Shown piece after piece: positions 26,899 through 35,896 of a stretch of DNA of 64,000 nt (the first letter of the stretch is position 1; each line of letters starts with the position of its first letter). The notes beneath the pieces are model-generated. The model saw only the letters and a program-made list of their open reading frames with translations, ran no database searches and was not told the DNA's origin. A program made the position numbers and the translations under genes. The DNA is taken from positions 81,086 through 145,085 of the forward strand of contig QHUL01000050.1 in the NCBI GenBank assembly GCA_003222115.1, written 5' to 3'. This stretch comes from Gemmatimonadota bacterium (GTDB lineage: Bacteria; Gemmatimonadota; Gemmatimonadetes; Gemmatimonadales; GWC2-71-9).

Positions 26899-27360
26899 TC
26901 ACGGAACGAAGTCCGGGGTCAGGATCCACTTGAGGCGCCAGCCCTCCTCCTCCCGGGTCAGGCACACGATCGCGCCCATGCGGAAGGACACGATCTCCCG
27001 AGTCGGATCACCGACGAGGAGGAGTGAGGTGAGCCGGCTCAGGTGCGGGAGGTGTCCCACGATCATCCTTGGCGCGGCCGCCTGGTCGAGGAGCTCGCGA
27101 GCAGCGGCGGGATCGTCCAGGGGCGCGAGGCCTGCGACCGCGCGTACGCCGCCCACCGGGGAGAGCGCTGCCGCGAGCAGGTCCGCCGTCTGCTGCGCCC
27201 GCAGCTTTCCCGAGTGGACGATCTCGGCGACAGCGACCTCCGAGCGCTGCGCCGCCTGCGCCACCCGCTCGACCTCGCGCCGGCCTCGGTCGGTGAGCGG
27301 GCGGGCGGGGTCCTCCTGCTCGGGCTTCGCCTCGCCGTGCTGCACGAGATAGCAGTCCAT
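26899..27360 (-). CDS. sixA: SixA-like histidine phosphatase
   Basis: The 153-residue protein has the RHG-type catalytic start, here CYLVQHGEAKPEQEDPARPLTDRGR: the usual RHG reads QHG, as in SixA-type phosphohistidine phosphatases. The second His is in IVGHLPHLSRL. SixA removes phosphate from phosphohistidine proteins. Upstream in-frame sequence is open, but the conserved MDCYLVQHGEA start at 27360 is clearly the proper N-terminus. It is transcribed away from the kinase gene at 27537. Confidence 0.85.
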   Translation of the reverse strand: MDCYLVQHGEAKPEQEDPARPLTDRGRREVERVAQAAQRSEVAVAEIVHSGKLRAQQTADLLAAALSPVGGVRAVAGLAPLDDPAAARELLDQAAAPRMIVGHLPHLSRLTSLLLVGDPTREIVSFRMGAIVCLTREEEGWRLKWILTPDFVP

Positions 27361-27536
27361 CAAGCGCGTAAGATGATCGGGCGCGCCGCGCGCGGCGAGC
27401 CGGGTAGACCCGTGGAGCGGAGCCGGGTTCCCGCCGTCTGGCCGCCTCCCCTCCGGGACCCTATTCTTACCGTTTCCGCCCGCGCAGCAGCCGCTGGCAG
27501 GCGGCCGCCGGGCGGCCGACGCGAGGGTGTGCGCCA

Positions 27537-28385
27537 GTGCCCGGGCGAGAGTTGATCGAGCGCGTGCGGCAGGCATTGGGCGACCGCTATACGGTGATCA
27601 CGGCGGTCGGCCGGGGCGGCAACGCGTCCATCTTCGGCGCCCACGACGCGAGCGGTCACCGGGTCGCCATCAAGGTGCTCCACCCCGAGCTCGCCGTGTC
27701 GGTCGCCGCCGACCGGTTCCTGCGCGAGATCCGCTACGCCACACAGCTCGATCACCCGCACATCGCCAAGCTGATCGACAGCGGGCAGACGGACTACCTC
27801 CTGTGGTTCGTGATGCCCTACGTCCCGGGAGATACGCTGCGGCAGCTGTTGCGACGCGAGCACCGCCTCTCCACCGGCCGCACGACGCGGATCGGGTGCG
27901 AGGTGCTGGACGCCCTGGCTCACGCCCACGAGCACGGCATCGCCCACCGGGACATCAAGCCCGACAACATCGTGCTCTCGCCGCAGGGCGCCGTGCTGGT
28001 CGACCTCGGGATCGCGCGCGCCATCGCGCACTCGGGGGAGGACCGCGTGACGCGCAGCGGCTTCGTCGTGGGGACCGAGGAGTACATGAGCCCGGAGCAA
28101 GCGGCGGGCGCGCCGGACGTGGACGGGCGCACCGACGTGTATTCGCTTGGCGTGGTGCTGTTCGAGTCGCTCGCCGGCCGGCCCCCCTTCTCGTCGCCCA
28201 GCGCGGCGGCGGTGCTCGACATGCAGCAGCACCAACCGGCTCCCGACCTCCTCAGGGTGCGGCCGGACGTGCCTCGGCCGCTCGCCGGCGCGATCGCCCG
28301 CGCGCTCGCCAAGGGGCGCGACGAGCGGTGGCAGGACGCGCGGGAGATGCGTGAGGCAATCCAGGCATTCGCCGCGGCGGAGTAA
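27537..28385 (+). CDS. Ser/Thr protein kinase with DLG in place of DFG
   Basis: The 282-residue protein is a Hanks-type kinase domain without a membrane span. It has the Gly-rich loop (VGRGGNASIFG), catalytic Lys (VAIKVLHPE), HRDIKPDN, and APE-like SPEQ segment. The Mg-binding DFG reads DLG (VLVDLGIAR). The metal-binding Asp is kept, so activity is possible. A GTG start at 27537 precedes RELIERVRQALGDRYTVI, the usual N-terminus for this lineage's kinases. A second, larger kinase gene follows after 16 bases. Confidence 0.9.
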   Translation: MPGRELIERVRQALGDRYTVITAVGRGGNASIFGAHDASGHRVAIKVLHPELAVSVAADRFLREIRYATQLDHPHIAKLIDSGQTDYLLWFVMPYVPGDTLRQLLRREHRLSTGRTTRIGCEVLDALAHAHEHGIAHRDIKPDNIVLSPQGAVLVDLGIARAIAHSGEDRVTRSGFVVGTEEYMSPEQAAGAPDVDGRTDVYSLGVVLFESLAGRPPFSSPSAAAVLDMQQHQPAPDLLRVRPDVPRPLAGAIARALAKGRDERWQDAREMREAIQAFAAAE

Positions 28386-28401
28386 TGACGCACAGCAGTC
28401 G

Positions 28402-30876
28402 GTGAACGACCCCCTCGAGCGGTTCAAGGCAGCGGTCGCCGAGCGCTACGTCATCGAGCGCGAGCTCGGCCGCGGAGGCATGGCGACCGTGTTGCTGGCC
28501 CAGGATCTCAAGCACCACCGACCCGTGGCGGTGAAGATCCTGCGGCCGGAGCTGGCGGCTGCCTTGGGGCCCGACCGGTTCCTGCGCGAGATCGAGATCG
28601 CGGCGCATCTGACCCATCCGCACATCCTGCCGCTTCACGACTCGGGTGAGGCCGCCGGCTCGCTCTACTACGTCATGCCATACGTCGCCGGTGAATCGCT
28701 GCGCAACCGGCTGTTGCGGGAGGAGCTGCTCCCGCTCGACGAGGCGGTGCGGATCGCGGTGGAAGTGGCGGACGCCCTCGGCTACGCCCACGGCCAGGGG
28801 TTCGTGCATCGGGACATCAAGCCTGAGAACATCCTCCTCGTCGAGCAGCACGCCGTGGTGGCGGATTTCGGGATCGCACGGGCGGTCAGCGCCGCCGGCG
28901 GGGCGCGGGTGACCAGCACCGGCATCAGCGTGGGCACCCCGGGGTACATGAGCCCCGAACAAGCGAGTGGCGAGCAAGAGCTCGACGGCCGCAGCGACAT
29001 CTTCAGTCTCGGCTGCGTGCTCCACGAGATGCTCACGGGACGGCTACCGCTGGGGCGGGCCGAAGAGCGCGGGGGGACGAAGAGCTCGCTCCAGGCGGGG
29101 CGTCCCACGATGCCGGTCGCGCTGCAGCAGGTGCTGTGTCGTGCGCTCGCCGCGGCCCCGACCGACCGCTTCGGGAGCGCCCACGAATTCGGCGCGGCGC
29201 TGGCGCAGGCCCGGAAGTCTGGCGCAGCCCACGGGCCGAGGCGCCCGCGTCAACGGGCGCTGCTTGGCGTCGCCGCCGTGCTCGTCGCCGCCGCCGGGTG
29301 GTGGGCATGGGCGCGGCGCGGACCTCCAGCGATCGCCGCCACCGAGGCGCTGAATCCTACGCACGTCGCGGTGCTCTACTTCGACGACCTCAGCGACCAC
29401 CGCACCCTGGGGCCCGTAGCCAACGGTCTCACCGAAGACCTCATCGACCGACTGGGCCAGGTGCAGGCGCTGCACGTGACCTCGGCCAATGGTGCGAGAC
29501 CGTTCCGAGACCGGGCCGTGCCGTTGGACAGCATCGCACGTCAACTCAAGGTGGGAACGGTCGTGGCCGGCAGCGTCACCGGCTCACGGGCGCGGCTGCG
29601 CGTCGCCGTGCGGTTGATCGACGCAGAGAGCGGACAGCAACTCCAGAGCCAGACCTTCCAGCGACCGCGCGCGGATCTCTTGGGCCTGCGCGATAGCGTT
29701 GCCGAGAAGATCGCCAGCTTCCTGCGGGAGCGGCTCGGTCAATCCATCCAGTTGCGCGCGCAGCGGGCCAGCACGAACAGCGTCGCCGCGTGGGAGCTCT
29801 ACCAGCGGGCGCAAGCGCTCTGGGAAGACGCCCGGACCCTGATGCAAGCTGGAGACGTCCGGGCAGGAGCCGACGCAGTGTGGGCCGCCGACTCCTTGCT
29901 GGCGCGTGCGCAGGTCATCGATCAGCGATGGATCCTCCCGATCATCGCGCGGGGCTGGTACACCCTGACCCAGGCGCGGCTGACGCTGATGGCGAGGCCG
30001 GCGGGCGCTAGCGTGTCGCCGACTCGGCCCGTGCGGGCCTTCGCTGACTGGGTCGCCCGCGGAATGGGCTTCGCCGAACAAGCGCTCGCGCACAAGCCGG
30101 GCGACCCCCAGGCTCTGGCGCTGCGCGGGACCCTCCGCTACGAGCTATGGAGAAACGCCCCGCTCGCAGCGCCCGATACCCTGGCGGCCGCCGAGCGGGA
30201 TCTCCGGGCTGCGGTCGTGAGCGACCCCGCCGTGGCCCGGGCCTGGTACGCCCTGGCCGAGATGTACTACAGCACGGGCCGGTTCACGGAGGCTGAGCAG
30301 TCGGCGCGCCGCGCTTTGGATGCCGACGCCTATCTGAGCGACGCGGCGGCCGTGATCGCAGACCTCTACTTCGCCATGCTGCTCCGCGAGCGCTTCGACG
30401 AGGCGCACGACTGGTGCCAGCAGGGCATCCAGCGCTTTCCGCGCGATCCCAACTTCGTCGACTGCGAGCTCCGCATCCTGGGCTGGTCGGCAAAGGGCGA
30501 GCACCAGATCGCGACTGCCTGGCGCCTGCTCACAAGTGCCGAAACGATTGACAGCGGGGGCCCGACCACGGTGCCGTGGCTGGACCGGCGCTTGATGGTG
30601 GCTGCGGTCGTCGCCCGCACCGGCCTCGCCGACAGCGCGAGAGCCGTGCTGCTGCGAGCCCGCAGGGGCGCGCAAGACGACAGTCTCGCGGCGCAGATCG
30701 CCGACGAGGAGGCTTACGTGCGGCTGTTACTCGGGGAACGAGACGAAGCGCTCCGCTTGTTGACCGGCTACCTCCGGTGGAGGCCCCAGTCCCGCGAATC
30801 GATCGGCCAGAGCCCCTGGTTCCGGCCGCTACGCTCCGATTCACGGTTCAGGGCCCTGGTCGGGCTCGAGCCCTGA
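28402..30876 (+). CDS. Membrane Ser/Thr kinase with TolB-like and TPR modules
   Basis: The 824-residue protein has an N-terminal kinase domain (about 10-275; LGRGGMATV, VAVKILRPE, HRDIKPEN, DFGIAR), one transmembrane helix near 288-306 (LLGVAAVLVAAAGWWAW), then a FlgO/TolB N-like domain (VLYFDDLSDHRTLGPVANGL, about 325-450) and a C-terminal TPR-rich region to the end. The kinase faces the cytosol and the TPR part the periplasm. The GTG at 28402 is selected because NDPLERFKAAVAERYVIERELG is the usual start. It follows another kinase gene and is probably cotranscribed with it. Confidence 0.9.
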   Translation: MNDPLERFKAAVAERYVIERELGRGGMATVLLAQDLKHHRPVAVKILRPELAAALGPDRFLREIEIAAHLTHPHILPLHDSGEAAGSLYYVMPYVAGESLRNRLLREELLPLDEAVRIAVEVADALGYAHGQGFVHRDIKPENILLVEQHAVVADFGIARAVSAAGGARVTSTGISVGTPGYMSPEQASGEQELDGRSDIFSLGCVLHEMLTGRLPLGRAEERGGTKSSLQAGRPTMPVALQQVLCRALAAAPTDRFGSAHEFGAALAQARKSGAAHGPRRPRQRALLGVAAVLVAAAGWWAWARRGPPAIAATEALNPTHVAVLYFDDLSDHRTLGPVANGLTEDLIDRLGQVQALHVTSANGARPFRDRAVPLDSIARQLKVGTVVAGSVTGSRARLRVAVRLIDAESGQQLQSQTFQRPRADLLGLRDSVAEKIASFLRERLGQSIQLRAQRASTNSVAAWELYQRAQALWEDARTLMQAGDVRAGADAVWAADSLLARAQVIDQRWILPIIARGWYTLTQARLTLMARPAGASVSPTRPVRAFADWVARGMGFAEQALAHKPGDPQALALRGTLRYELWRNAPLAAPDTLAAAERDLRAAVVSDPAVARAWYALAEMYYSTGRFTEAEQSARRALDADAYLSDAAAVIADLYFAMLLRERFDEAHDWCQQGIQRFPRDPNFVDCELRILGWSAKGEHQIATAWRLLTSAETIDSGGPTTVPWLDRRLMVAAVVARTGLADSARAVLLRARRGAQDDSLAAQIADEEAYVRLLLGERDEALRLLTGYLRWRPQSRESIGQSPWFRPLRSDSRFRALVGLEP

Positions 30877-30879
30877 GGG

Positions 30880-31485
30880 CTACCTCTCGTAGCCCGAACG
30901 CCCCCCCGCGTAGAATCCCTGTACAAACCCCCTGCGCAGCGAGTCGGCGGAGGCGGCGCCCAACAAGCGCTGGTAATAGGGGATGACGAACTTGTCTATG
31001 GCGCTCAGGGTGAAGAAGAGAGCGTCCACTTCGGCTCTCGGATACGTGGTGGACTGAGGTGGACCCGATCTCACGAACACCGTCACGCGGACGGAATCCA
31101 CCCGCGAAGCGCCGACCGCGAAGGAGCGCGTCGGACACTTGTAGACCGTGGGCCAGTAATGCGGACAAGCGCTCAGCGCGTAGCGGACCTCGCCCGGACC
31201 GTCCAGAGGAGCGACGTACGGGCCGAACACGCTGTAGCCTCTGCCCGCCCGCGGTAGCGCGCTCGTAGCCGAGTCCCTGGTCGAGAAGACCCCGTACACC
31301 GGATAGGGGGACCGGAACGCCGCGACCACGTACACGGGCTGGCCCGTGCGGTATCCGTCCACGGCTTCGCCCAGGACCTTGAGGAGTGTGGCTGTGGTGG
31401 TGTCCTGGGCCGCGGCCACGTTGGCCCGCAGGCCAAGCCATAGCGCCGTGGCAAGTGCCAGGCGGGTCCGGCGGTACGTCGTCAT
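30880..31485 (-). CDS. Exported hypothetical protein
   Basis: The 201-residue protein has a signal peptide (LALATALWLGLRANVAAAQ) and a mature part with scattered beta strands (PVYVVAAFRSPYPVYGVFS) and a pair of Cys residues (ACPHYW, YKCPT). No family is recognised. Its end is four bases from the end of the convergent kinase gene. GGAGG lies close upstream of the ATG. Confidence 0.65.
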   Translation of the reverse strand: MTTYRRTRLALATALWLGLRANVAAAQDTTTATLLKVLGEAVDGYRTGQPVYVVAAFRSPYPVYGVFSTRDSATSALPRAGRGYSVFGPYVAPLDGPGEVRYALSACPHYWPTVYKCPTRSFAVGASRVDSVRVTVFVRSGPPQSTTYPRAEVDALFFTLSAIDKFVIPYYQRLLGAASADSLRRGFVQGFYAGGRSGYER

Positions 31486-31554
31486 AGTAGCCTCCTGTTA
31501 GGCTTGAGGCTGTAGCCCGGTTCCGGCATCGTCAAGCGGCCCGAAAGGCACACT

Positions 31555-33561
31555 GTGAGCGCACTCCGTCCGACCGTCTTGCTGCTGCTTGCGGCCTGTC
31601 AGCCGCAGCGCCTGCTCCTCCTCGACCCGGCGCTTTCCGACCCCGTCGTGCTGCAGAGCACCGCCCGCCCCTGGCACGACCTCGGCTACACGGTCGAGTA
31701 TCGCCGCTTCTATCCCCATCTCACGCGCCAGGACCTCAAGCGCTACCGCACGGTGATCGTGCTCGGCGGGCGCGAGCCCGAGGGTCCCTCGGACGGCCTC
31801 TCGGCGGGCGATCTTGCGATCCTGAACGAGTGGCTGGGGCGCGGCGGTGTCGTGGTACTGGGGTATGCGGGCGACGGGGAGGGGTACCTCGACCGCTGGA
31901 TCGCGAACCGCTGGCTCGAGTCCCTCGGTGCGGGACTCGCGATCGGTGACCGCGTGCTGGAGGACACCGCGACCCGCCGGCCGGCAGTCGCGCTCGCGCA
32001 GCCCTGGGCCGAGGCGCGCCGCGTGGGCGACGAGCCCCTCGGTTCGGCGTTCGACCCCTTCCCGCTCGACCGGAACCACGTGATCCTCGCGCGCGACCGG
32101 GGCGCCGTGCTCGCGACGGCGAGCCGCCAAGCCTTCGTCCGGACGCCGACGGGCCCCGCGGCGCGCGCCGGGGCGGCGACGGTGGCCGCCGTGCGCGTGG
32201 GCGAGGGGCTCGTCGTCGTGATCAGCCGGCACGCGCTGGGCGCGCTCGGGCCCCAGTACCGCGCCACGACGATGCCACCGCTCCAGCGCGACGCCAGCAA
32301 GCGCACGCGCGATTTCCTGATGGGCCTGGCGCGCTGGACGCGGCGCCCCGCCGAGTGGGCGCACGTGCCGGCGGCCGCGCACGGCGTCCCGCTCGCGCTC
32401 ACCCCCGCGCCCGGGCCGCTCGAGTGGCAGCCTCCACGACTCGCGCCGCCCGAAGGGGTCACCGTCACGCCGCTGCCCCTCCAGCCGGTCGCCCTCGGAC
32501 GCCCCCCCGGCTCGCCCGCCTGGCTGCAGGGCCTGCGGACGCTGTGGAGCCCGCTGCTCGCGTCTCGTGACGGGCGCGGCGTACCGCGGCCCGCTGCCGC
32601 GTTCGACTCGCTCGTGAGCTTCCTCGACGTCGGCGGGCTGAACCTGCTCGCGGGCGACGCGGACCCCTGGGCCAGCGACACGGTGCGCGCGCGCCGCGAC
32701 GAGCGTGATCTACTGCGGCGGGCCTGGAGCGATGCCGTGACACGCCTCCAGCCCACGAGCGTCGCGTGGATCCCCGCCTTCGACCCCCGCGACGCCCGCA
32801 TCCCGCTGGCTGATTCGTCCCGCGGCGCACGCGGCGAAGAGATCGCGACGTGGTGCGCGCTCGATTCGCTCCTCTGGAAGGACATCTTCTCGACCGCCTA
32901 CGGAGCGCTCGCCCGGCTCGCCGCCGAGCAGCGCGCCCTCGTGATCGCGCTGGCGCTGGACCAGTGGCACGACGCGCGCGCCGGCGCCGACTACACGATG
33001 GGCCAGGAATTCTGCGATGCGGCCTGGCGGCCCACCATGGCCCGGCTCGGCCGGCAGGGGTCGTTCGACTCTGTGCCGGTGAGTGAGCGCTACGGCACGC
33101 TGCGCGAGGCAGGCTTGTTGGCGCAGTACTACCAGGCGCTCGAGGACCAGGTCGCCGAGCGCGGCGCGGCGCTGCGGGACCGCGTGCTCAAGCTACGGCG
33201 AGACCTCTACTTCGCGTTTCGTTTCAGCCACGCGCCCGCCGACTGGTTCTCGCTCGGCCTGCTGCGCGGCTTCGCGATGCCGGATCGCCCCCTGCTGCTG
33301 TTCACGCCCGAGCTCTCCACGCGCGAGTTGCTCGGGCTGTACCGGTCGCGAGGCATCAACGCCGTGCACGCCACCGAGCTCGCGCCAGCGATCCTCGCGA
33401 CGCGGGATTCGGCCGGGCTGCGCCAAGCGCTGTTCAAGGAAAACGACGGCTTCTGGCTCGACGCCGACGCGGCGATGCCTCCGGGCGGGGGCCCGCGGCC
33501 CCCCGGCGGGCGACTCCCCGCTGACAGCCTAGCGCGCCTGCTGAGGCGCCTGATGCGCTAG
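31555..33561 (+). CDS. Large lipoprotein of unknown function with an amidotransferase-like N-terminal domain
   Basis: The 668-residue protein starts with a lipoprotein-type signal (PTVLLLLAACQPQ). Residues about 45-240 resemble a class-I amidotransferase/ThuA-like fold (TVIVLGGREPEG, LNEWLGRGGVVVLGYAGDGEG) with no catalytic Cys visible. A Pro-rich linker follows, then a C-terminal half (about 340-650) with Trp- and Asp-rich segments (LNLLAGDADPWASD, SVAWIPAFDPRD, LALDQWHDARAG) that could be a TIM-barrel hydrolase. No known family is recognised with confidence. The start is GTG at 31555, just after the gap to the divergent exported protein. Confidence 0.6.
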   Translation: MSALRPTVLLLLAACQPQRLLLLDPALSDPVVLQSTARPWHDLGYTVEYRRFYPHLTRQDLKRYRTVIVLGGREPEGPSDGLSAGDLAILNEWLGRGGVVVLGYAGDGEGYLDRWIANRWLESLGAGLAIGDRVLEDTATRRPAVALAQPWAEARRVGDEPLGSAFDPFPLDRNHVILARDRGAVLATASRQAFVRTPTGPAARAGAATVAAVRVGEGLVVVISRHALGALGPQYRATTMPPLQRDASKRTRDFLMGLARWTRRPAEWAHVPAAAHGVPLALTPAPGPLEWQPPRLAPPEGVTVTPLPLQPVALGRPPGSPAWLQGLRTLWSPLLASRDGRGVPRPAAAFDSLVSFLDVGGLNLLAGDADPWASDTVRARRDERDLLRRAWSDAVTRLQPTSVAWIPAFDPRDARIPLADSSRGARGEEIATWCALDSLLWKDIFSTAYGALARLAAEQRALVIALALDQWHDARAGADYTMGQEFCDAAWRPTMARLGRQGSFDSVPVSERYGTLREAGLLAQYYQALEDQVAERGAALRDRVLKLRRDLYFAFRFSHAPADWFSLGLLRGFAMPDRPLLLFTPELSTRELLGLYRSRGINAVHATELAPAILATRDSAGLRQALFKENDGFWLDADAAMPPGGGPRPPGGRLPADSLARLLRRLMR

Positions 33562-33602
33562 GCTTGCCCCCGCCCTCTCCCGGTCAGTAGCTTTCCCCGC
33601 GG

Positions 33603-33976
33603 GAGGCGGTAGGGTGCGATGGTCGCGGTGCGCCGGCTGGACGGGCGCGCCGAGGAAAGTCCGAGCTCCGTAGGGCAGACTGCCAGGTAACGCCTGGGCG
33701 CCGCAAGGCGACGGAAAGGGCCACAGAAAACAGACCGCCCTTTTCTCCAAAGGGTAAGGGTGAAAAGGTGGGGTAAGAGCCCACCGCGCGCCTGGCAACA
33801 GGCGCGGCACGGCAACCCCCGGTCGGAGCAAGGCCAAGTAAGCAGCGAGACCCGGCCCGGGTCGTCTGAGCTGCGGGTAGGCCGCATGAGGTGGCTGGCG
33901 ACAGCCATCCCAGAGAGATGACCATCTGCCCCTCATCAGCGGGCATACAGAACTCGGCTTATGGCCCTACCGTCTC
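33603..33976 (+). ncRNA. rnpB: RNase P RNA, bacterial type A
   Basis: The RNA component of RNase P is recognised from its core: GAGGAAAGTCCGAGCTCC, AGGGCAG, GTAACGCCTGG, a GTAAGAGCCCACCGC segment, GGAGCAAGGCCAA, and the 3' part CCGCATGAGG ... AGAGAGATGACCAT. The ends are set by a 12-bp P1 helix: GAGGCGGTAGGG (33603-33614) pairs with CCCTACCGTCTC (33965-33976). The order and spacing match the ancestral A-type fold. It cleaves 5' leaders from pre-tRNA together with RnpA, whose gene is about 7 kb away. Confidence 0.97.
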
Positions 33977-33984
33977 CGCTCCCC

Positions 33985-34188
33985 ATGACGGCCAAACCGT
34001 ACCCTCCGCACTGGGAGGCGGTCGCCGACCTGCGCGTCTTCCGGACCACGTCCCAGGAATGGGAGAAGCTCATCGGCTGGCGCGCCGACATGCGCAAGCG
34101 CGGCTGGAAGCTGCTGCGCGTCTCGAGCGAGGGACAGGAAATGGTCGCCATCTTCGGGCGCACCAAGAGCGACCGCAAGGGAGCGTGA
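33985..34188 (+). CDS. Small conserved-looking protein
   Basis: The 67-residue product (MTAKPYPPHWEAVADLRVF ...) has no signal or membrane segment. It resembles small Trp/Arg-rich soluble proteins (GWRADMRKRGWKLLRVSSEGQEMVAIFGR) and looks like a compact alpha/beta fold. It starts nine bases after the RNase P RNA 3' end, so it could share its transcript, and its stop overlaps the GTG of the next gene. Function unknown. Confidence 0.6.
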   Translation: MTAKPYPPHWEAVADLRVFRTTSQEWEKLIGWRADMRKRGWKLLRVSSEGQEMVAIFGRTKSDRKGA

Positions 34189-35075
34189 GGACGGTCGCGA
34201 TGACCCGCGGTCTGCGGAGCTTGGGGGCCGCGTTGGCGGCCGCCTGTGCCTCCGGCGGCCATGCCGCCACCCCGACCTCCACCCCCACAGCCCCCACCCC
34301 GGCGACCACCCGCACCGCGGGGCCACGCGCGCCCGCGCCGGTGCGTTACGGTCCGAGCGTCCTGCGCTACGTGGTCCACCGGCGACTGCACATACAGCAG
34401 GCGCTGGGCGGTCAGCCGCAGTCGCAGGACCTCGGCGCCCAGATCTTCGTCGTCCTCCTGATCACGGGCCCGAGCGACAGCCTCGGGTATCGCGCCAGCT
34501 TCACGGTGGACTCGGTCGTCGCGGACTCCGGTACGCCGGCCGTCGTCGCCGTGAGCATGACCCGCGCGCGCCGGCTCGTGTTCGACGGCCGCCTCGACGG
34601 GCGCGGGGAATTCCGCAACCCGGCGGCCTCCGACACGGCGCTCGCCCAATCCCTCATTCAGCTGCTCGGCAACTTCCGCGACTTCCTGCCGCGCCTTCCG
34701 GCCGAGGGCCTGAAGCTCGGGGCAGATTGGACGGATACCCTGGCTGGAACGCAGCGCGGAGGCGGGGCGCTCGTCACCCGCCGAACCATCGCCCATAGCG
34801 CCGCCGCGGCGTGGGAAGATCACGGCGGCGTCCACAGCCTGCGCCTCGACATCGGGGCGAGCTACACGATCCAGGGGTCGGGCGACGGCGGCGGCCAGCC
34901 GTTCGAGCTGGGGGGCACGGGCAGCGTCAGCGGAGTGGCCTACGTCGCGGCGGACGGCCGCTACCTGGGCGGCGAGTCGCGTGACTCGTCGAGCCTGACG
35001 GTGAGCTTCCCTGTCCAGGGACTCGGCATCCCGGTCATCCAGGTCACCCGGTCGTCGGTGGCGGTGCGGCCGTAG
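34185..35075 (+). CDS. Exported hypothetical protein
   Basis: The 296-residue protein has a signal-like N-terminus (LGAALAAACASGGHAA), a Thr/Pro-rich linker (about 25-45), and a beta-rich domain. It is probably periplasmic or lipid-anchored (the Ala-Cys-Ala could be a lipobox). No family is recognised. The GTG at 34185 overlaps the upstream stop (GTGA); an ATG at 34200 gives a 15-base shorter form. It overlaps the next gene by one base (TAGTG), so the three genes form one operon. Confidence 0.65.
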   Translation: MRTVAMTRGLRSLGAALAAACASGGHAATPTSTPTAPTPATTRTAGPRAPAPVRYGPSVLRYVVHRRLHIQQALGGQPQSQDLGAQIFVVLLITGPSDSLGYRASFTVDSVVADSGTPAVVAVSMTRARRLVFDGRLDGRGEFRNPAASDTALAQSLIQLLGNFRDFLPRLPAEGLKLGADWTDTLAGTQRGGGALVTRRTIAHSAAAAWEDHGGVHSLRLDIGASYTIQGSGDGGGQPFELGGTGSVSGVAYVAADGRYLGGESRDSSSLTVSFPVQGLGIPVIQVTRSSVAVRP

Positions 35076-35896
35076 TGGAAGGCGGTCGGGCGGTTAGGCG
35101 GACAGGCGGACAGGTCGGCTTGCTCGTCCTCCTCGCCGCGGGCGGGTCGGCGCAGGTCGCGCCCAACCGGGCCACCGCCTACCTCCATCCGAGCGACCTC
35201 ACCGACGCGCGCGCCCTGTGGGTGAATCCGGCCGGCCTGGCGCGCGGGCTCGAAGCGTCCGTGAACGCCGACGTCACGGTCGGCGACCCTGGGGCGGCAG
35301 GCCGCCTGCGCCAGCTCTCGTTGGGATTCAACTCTCGGGGCCTCTCCTTCGGCTACCAGCGGGACGTGTTTGACGGGGGCCTCCGCGGTCACACGTACCG
35401 GGCCGGCCTCGCGGGAACCTACCACGGGCTCGGGGTCGGGATCGCGACGAGCCTCTACCGGGGCGCCGCCAGCGGCGCGAGCTGGGACTTGGGCCTGACC
35501 TACGCCCTGCAGCCGACGCTGGCGGCGGCGGCCGTCATCACGAACATCGGCCAGCCGACGATCCGCGGGGTCCGGCTCACCACCACCTACATCCTCGGGC
35601 TGAGCTGGCGACCGCTGGGGCCGCGGGCGGCGCTGTCGGCGCACGCGCGGTTCAGCACCGACACCACGCAGGAGGGGTACGCCGTGGGCGGGCGCTGGAG
35701 CGCGCCCGGCCGGCTCGCGGTGAGCGTCCTCGCCCGACTCGACACGGACCGCCACCTGCGACGCACCGGACTCGCGGTCGGGCTGTCTGTGGGCGCGCGC
35801 GACATGCTCGGGGCGGTCGCGAGCACGCCGGGGGACGTGAGCCGGATCGAGAGCGCGAGCCTGTACGGCGTCTCCAAGCGTACCCCGCGCCGCTAG
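35075..35896 (+). CDS. Probable outer-membrane beta-barrel protein
   Basis: The 273-residue protein has a signal sequence after an octamer-encoded charged start (VGLLVLLAAGGSAQ) and alternating hydrophobic/polar strands typical of an outer-membrane barrel (RAGLAGTYHGLGVGIATSL, GWRPLGPRAALSAHARF style). The YLHPSDLTDARALWVNPAGLARG segment recalls PorV/UPF0164-like proteins. The GTG start is inside a TAGTG junction with the previous gene. Four 8-base repeat units occupy codons 3-13. Confidence 0.6.
   Translation: MEGGRAVRRTGGQVGLLVLLAAGGSAQVAPNRATAYLHPSDLTDARALWVNPAGLARGLEASVNADVTVGDPGAAGRLRQLSLGFNSRGLSFGYQRDVFDGGLRGHTYRAGLAGTYHGLGVGIATSLYRGAASGASWDLGLTYALQPTLAAAAVITNIGQPTIRGVRLTTTYILGLSWRPLGPRAALSAHARFSTDTTQEGYAVGGRWSAPGRLAVSVLARLDTDRHLRRTGLAVGLSVGARDMLGAVASTPGDVSRIESASLYGVSKRTPRR
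35082..35113. repeat. Four octamer units GCGGNNRG in the start of the barrel gene
   Basis: Units GCGGTCGG, GCGGTTAG, GCGGACAG and GCGGACAG lie head to tail within the first codons of the barrel protein. A gain or loss of one unit would shift the frame, so this may be a contingency site. A similar tract occurs in pabB. Confidence 0.7.
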
